NCBI GenBank assembly: GCA_033558025.1
Contig: JAUCEF010000010.1
Coordinates: forward strand, 1,823,001-1,887,000
Reading direction: 5' to 3'
Origin: Phytophthora sp. 'mugwort'
Lineage: Eukaryota; Oomycota; Peronosporomycetes; Peronosporales; Peronosporaceae
Length of the DNA stretch: 64,000 bases
This document shows, one piece after another, positions 59,237 through 64,000 of this stretch; positions within the stretch are counted from its first letter, which is position 1; the number at the start of each line of letters is the position of its first letter. Below the pieces are notes generated by a model that was given only the letters and a program-made list of their open reading frames with translations, was not told the origin of the DNA and did not search any database. The translations under genes were made by a program, and so were the position numbers.

Positions 59237-60012
59237 CTAAGGGAAGATACCATGACCGCCACGTATTCGACCAAGTCGCACGCCGCATGGGTAGGTGTAC
59301 GACCAGCGCGAAGAATAGGAGTATAGCCTATCCTGCAGCTTGGACCGCTTTTCGTAGACTAGGTTTAGCGTGGCTCCGGAAGCATCCTTCACATCGGTAA
59401 ATATGCTTGCCAGTCGAGTGAAATGTTCGTAGAGAGAGAGAGAGAGATTCACAGAACGTCGTGTAGAGGGCAAACCACCAGGTACGCATAATCCGTCCCA
59501 ACGGACCGTACGACGAGGCGATCTCCTGTAACCTTTTAGAGACATCTCGAACAATTCACCCCATAGGGCGAAGGCATAGGCGGGATCACGCAAACCCGAC
59601 CCCCCCCCCCCCCGATCTCTGGAGGACGTTTTGGTATCGATTACAGGAAACCACTCCACATACCGCCATTCAACGAAACCACCTGCCACACTGTTCCGCT
59701 GAACGCCCAAGCTAAGTCCCGAAGAGGGATTGTTAGTACCCACGCGGAGATGCAACCGAGGCCCACCGCACAGTAAGCCGGTAGTACCTCCACACAGAAG
59801 TTCAAGAACGCTATCATCTTAGGCGAACGTCTCGAACTTGCCCGATTTTTTGAAATGAACCTGAGCTGCTTTGATGCTTCGCTTAACTCCTGCGTGTCGA
59901 ACACTCGACAGCTCCCAAATATCGACATCACGAGAGCATAGCATGCCGCAGTTGGAAGCAAGAGGCTTACTTTACCCGGGAGAGAGTCTAAAGACAGGGC
60001 ATGCTTAGCCAA
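59237..60012 (-). other. Anonymous ORF pair, possibly one frameshifted protein with membrane segments
   Basis: 60012-59641 has two hydrophobic stretches (VSLLLPTAACYALVMSIFG and FLNFCVEVLPAYCAVGLGCI). 59755-59237 continues in another frame with FALWGELFEMSLKGYRRS and ends in a basic tail. A 14-C run at about 59599-59612 and an (ag)n tract near 59440 lie inside the second frame. Family unknown; it could be part of an unrecognised mobile element. Confidence 0.3.
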
Positions 60013-60335
60013 TCAATAACGGCCCCGTTCCCCAACGGTTGCACCCACAATTTTTTCACCGCAGGGTCCTAGCTATTCGGAGCCATCCAAATCCGTTCTC
60101 TCACCGGCATCTTTCTTCGGCTTTCCTCATCCATTCACGAGATATATCCATCATTCCTGAGGGATTTTGGTCGACCAGTTCGAGGCTCGACGAGACTGAA
60201 CTTATTCTTCAATCCTACATCAAGCCACCATGAGCGGCGCGAAGACGCCTTGCAGCCCAAGACGCTGAGCCAGCAAGCGGATAGCAAGCCTGCTTTCTCA
60301 TGACTCTGAAGGGCAGGTGGGCACACGCCCACCAC

Positions 60336-61777
60336 GGACCGAGAGGTTTACAAAACAGGCCTTCTGGATCAAGATGGTACCGTCCTAGCGGTGAATAAAG
60401 TGTATGTATGCCTCGGACCCTGGTCTATATCGATAACGCCCATCTCGATGGGAAACAAGAGGACGCCCGCGACGCGCTCGGCAGACCCATCATCTTACTT
60501 CCACTTCCGCCTCGGCAACTCGTACCGGACCACCAGACCCCCCCCACCGGATAATCCGCGGTTCACAGAGAACTAGAACAAGCGCTCCAGTCCTCCGGCT
60601 CAAATTCATCCCGGTCCGAACCTCGAGCCTCGAAGGAGAGCGATATTCGACCCCACAGCGCAACCTCCGGTTTCCTCATATCCACTGACAGCTGAAGCGT
60701 TAATTATCCTGTTCAAGGTGTCCAATCGGGCCCCTTCCGAAGTGAGGAAGGGCCAAGAGAACTCTATCGGCGCGCTAGGGTGCTTAATGTGTCGCCCCCT
60801 ACAAACGGGCATACTCCTGGGTAGGGCAACACCGATCGTATATTCATAGCACACATTCTAACCTGAACGTGGCTCACTGACGATTTTCTCGCCGCTATTA
60901 TTCGAGTGGGCTTTGCACGCTCCACAGAAAGCCAAGTCGGCCCCAGTGCAGCGGAGCAAGCAGACGCTGGCGGTCGTACGTGGAAGACTTCGCTCCCTCA
61001 GTCTCTGCATCGAGACTTGGGGCTACTTCAACTTCTTGCAGCGCCTCGAGTCGAGCGGTAACGGCAATTTCCTGTGGTGGGGCGGGGCACCTGCCAAGAC
61101 GTTCAATGATGCCAAAACGTTCGCGGCGTTCCGATTAAAGCCTTGGGGGGAGTTTTGCGTCGAAACATGGCATCGTACGAGCTCAAGACGAAGCACGCTT
61201 TTGAGGCGTTCCGAATCGACGACGGCGGAGGTTACCATAACTTGCCAGAATTATTGAAGCATGCAAATGCGCAGGTCCTGCCTCTGCCCATGTATGACAG
61301 CAGCCAGTGATCGAGCCCTCGATAGGGTCCGTAGGGATGCCACTTCTGGGCCGACGACAAAGGGTCACTAACGGCCAACGGCGACTGGGGCAGGCCCATC
61401 CAGGATGTAACATTAAGGACATACCGGCAGACATCAGCAAGGCTCTGGATGCAGACACGTACGTCACCCCGCCGTTCCAGGCTTCAATCCCTAGGGCCAC
61501 AAGGCCTGAGTATTCTCCTCGCCTGGGCAAGGACGGTATGTTCACGGCATTGCCTCTCCTTAATGATAACGCGGATGAGAAAGAAGACAACAACAGTGCG
61601 ACCGAGAGTGAAGCAAGCGATCGTCCTAGAAACATCCGCGTGGTGAAGACTCAGCAGGCGGAAATGACGAAAACGACACAGCCCCGTCTTGAAGAAGAGT
61701 TCATCATAGTGCGTCATGTGGGGAGGGTCCCTTATCGTTCCATAAGGTCTTTCCTTAACCAATATTTTACCACTTAA
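60336..61777 (+). other. Series of broken plus-strand frames, unknown (retroelement-like debris)
   Basis: Overlapping short frames in shifting phase (60391-60576, 60913-61257, 61307-61777) suggest a decayed coding region. The last, 156 codons, is acidic in its middle (NADEKEDNNSATESEASD). No catalytic motif. The neighbourhood of gypsy sequence suggests a gag-like origin, but this is a guess. Confidence 0.25.
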
Positions 61778-61849
61778 TTAGGAGATCTAAGATTCCAATC
61801 TCATGTCTTCAGGTCATGTAGTCACGGTTCAAACCGAGCAGTAAAACTC

Positions 61850-63960
61850 GAAATACGCAAATATCCGAAGGCGGAGCGTTCCACAGGGACCCTGCCGTAG
61901 AAGCCACCACTGCAGTTTAGAAAAGTAGTTCGTCCTCATCCACGGCAGCATTTGCCTCAGAGAGCCGATTACTCCAACCCTCAACTTGAGGGTTGGAGCG
62001 AAAATGGCAGGGGTTAGGTAGCAGTTGACTTGTGGTGCCCTTCCGTATTGCTCAGTTCCGCCGAAGTGTTCCATTAACTCATACTAATTGTAAACATATG
62101 TGTTGCTAAGCTCAAATTAAGATGTTTATGAAATGATGTTTTGTACCTACTCTCGTTTTAGGGTCAGCATTGGCACAGAACAGGATGCGGGCCGCCGGAT
62201 CTCGGTCATCCCTTCTCTTTCCGACACCCATCTCCAAATCTTTTATTAGCGGATCATAGTCAGCAAGGGTGATGTTGTGGGCGCCAGCAGGTCTCGTAAG
62301 AGGGCGTAAGTACCAAGTACTATTCTTGTCGGGAATGAATACGTTTAGCCAAGACCTCTATGGTGTGCTGAGCCACCCCCGAGAACGTTGTCTCTAACTC
62401 ACCGATCGTGATACGTTCCACGAAACTTGAGTTAGGTAGATCCTCCAACAAGAACAGCCCATAAACATCCACACAGGGGTCGCTCTGAACTTCGGACGGT
62501 ACTTACGTCGGGAATGGTCGACTCCACAGCCCCTTGTATTTCTTCAAGCGATTAACGTTCCTCGTAACGACTCGTCTCAGATGATTCGGAATCGTCATAC
62601 GGTAAGTGCTCTCACAATACTACCCACAATGCGATAATGTCTGTTCCACGAGAAGATGAGTTTCTTAGTCTTGCGTTTGACACCCCAAACGCGGAGTTAT
62701 AGGTAGAACCAGACAGGGTCGCATTCACCAAACGTCACCTTAACTTGATCCTCCAGTCGTTCCCAGTATCAATCTTGAGCCTTCAATAAATGCCTCTCTT
62801 ACCATCTTCCTAGAGTCGCGGAGCAATAGGTATAATCGCCTCCGGTACGCGGCGACTTGGTTACTCTTCCACTCCTTCGAAGTGTCGAGGAACGCCAGAT
62901 TGAGGGGTAACACTGAGTCAAACCCGTAGAGACTGAAGAAGGGCGTTTCACCCAACGCCTCGCGGTAGGATGTCCGGTAAGCGAAGAGAACCCGATGTGG
63001 ATATAAGTCCTGAGTTTCGCTTACGAACATTCGTAGCATGCCCATCAAGGTACCATTAAAACGTTCCAAGCCCTTGTGTGCGGATGATACGCCACAACGA
63101 ACGGTTTCTTAATATCAAGCGTCTCGTAAAGCGACTAGGCGATTACCGAGATAAAGTTAGTCCCACGGTCACTCAACAAGCGCTTCGGGACACCATACCG
63201 TGAGACGACTCCATTCACCATCCTGTTCACGAACCAGATACTGTCTAGCGTAGCGGCAGGGAAGGCATTTAAGTGGGTGATGTAGTCGACGAAAAAAAGT
63301 ATAGGCTTGTTCCCGCGGGTATAGTGACAAGGGGGGGGGGAATTGCGTCGGCCACAAGCAATGAGAATGGCCTACATAGTTCTTGAATGGGTTTCTTTTG
63401 TATGACGCCGTGCTTCTTACTACCGCAGGTTGAGCAAGCCTGAATATATTATGCCGCATCTCGTTTCCAGCCCTTCCTATTTGCGTGCTTACGACCTTAT
63501 CAATGGTTTTCGTTAGACCTCGATGAGAGAAGAGAAACTCACTGTGACAGTAGTGGGCAGCTTATCTCGATGAAGGGTAACGGAATTCCCGGGCACGCCC
63601 ACGGTGCGCGCGGGTCCATCCCGTGCGCTAAGGTGGGGCTTACGCATCAAAACCCGTTCCCGAATGACGTAGCGAGGAGGCATCTGCAGAATTCGCACGT
63701 GGCGTTGAGGGTCGAGTGCAAGTGCTCCGTCTTCCAGGAACGTCACCATGGCCTGGACGCACGGGTATGCTTCTGTCTTCTACAAAGCGTTCTCGATCGA
63801 GTCCAAACTAATCTACGGTGGACACGAGCACATAGTTGCTAGGGTTAACATCTCCGAGAAAGCTCGTAGGTTCGTCTTTTTCGTCGTTTCCAGTTTCCTC
63901 TATTTTAAGCTCTGTCATGGGGGGGTTCTTTAGTAGTTGTGCTCTCCCCGACTTCGCTCG
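61850..63960 (-). mobile_element. Ty3/gypsy retrotransposon, integrase region, broken and running off the window
   Basis: From high to low coordinates: a zinc-binding-type HRDKLPTTVTVSF region (about 63590-63540), KPILFFVDYITHLNAFP (first Asp, about 63310-63260), RYGVPKRLLSDRGTNFIS (second Asp, about 63190-63140), then MERFNGTLMGMLRMF and ...HRVLFAYRTSYREALGETPF...YGFDSVLP (63069-62740), the conserved gypsy integrase C-terminus. Frames shift between blocks. RT and RNase H would lie beyond 64000. No LTR was identified. Confidence 0.75.
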
Positions 63961-64000
63961 AGATACTCTCTGGAGGTTCGGCTCCTTTCGTTCATCGTTG

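Noticed and set aside
1..64000. CRISPR array, operons, riboswitches
   Set aside because: No regularly spaced direct repeats or bacterial signals; the window is eukaryotic.

Overview
The window is eukaryotic nuclear DNA, most likely from an oomycete. Support: a Crypton-type tyrosine-recombinase transposon, several Tigger/pogo-like DDE transposases, Ty1/copia and Ty3/gypsy elements, LINEs with RVT-type zinc fingers, and a host gene with short GT-AG introns. The oomycete call is inference from the look of these families; no rRNA or other taxonomic marker is present. No prokaryotic operon structure, CRISPR array or phage layout was seen.

The most striking content is a decayed Polinton/Maverick-class (polinton-like virus) complement in two blocks. 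Block A (1-9213) is a capsid module: an S74-domain fibre, A32-like packaging ATPase, penton-like virion protein, basic minor virion protein, adenain-like protease, double-jelly-roll-type major capsid protein, an ExoX-C-like small protein and three GIY-YIG nucleases. Block B (18132 to about 41500) is a replication/integration module: a PolB N-terminal fragment, a protein-primed-type family B DNA polymerase, an rve integrase with chromodomain, an SF3 helicase, a second basic virion protein, a tyrosine-recombinase-like protein, a second penton-like fragment and another GIY-YIG nuclease. A ends and B begins with the same 161-bp sequence in inverted orientation (one mismatch), which looks like the element's terminal inverted repeat. 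Nearly every viral gene carries frameshifts and stops, so this is a relic.

Block B is a nested-insertion record. A LINE and other GC-richer DNA (about 23.5-27.1 kb) separate integrase from helicase. A Tigger transposon (31000-32734) splits the tyrosine-recombinase gene. A copia element with both LTRs (34347-40839) splits the second penton-like gene, and is itself interrupted by a 1.8-kb LINE fragment with an exact 12-bp target duplication.

The spacer between the inverted repeats (9214-18131) holds a Crypton and one copy of an unknown host gene (13964-16558, one clear intron). A second copy of that gene lies at 51898-54547 in the same orientation; a 1-kb tract is almost identical between copies while the flanks are clearly diverged, suggesting gene conversion. 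Between block B and the second copy lies repeat-rich DNA: a broken DDE transposon (42.5-44.0 kb), a roughly 1-kb-armed inverted repeat (44.7-47.9 kb) and a partial second copy of it (48.8-51.3 kb). The last 9 kb holds a degraded Tigger, unrecognised ORFs and a minus-strand Ty3/gypsy integrase running off the window.
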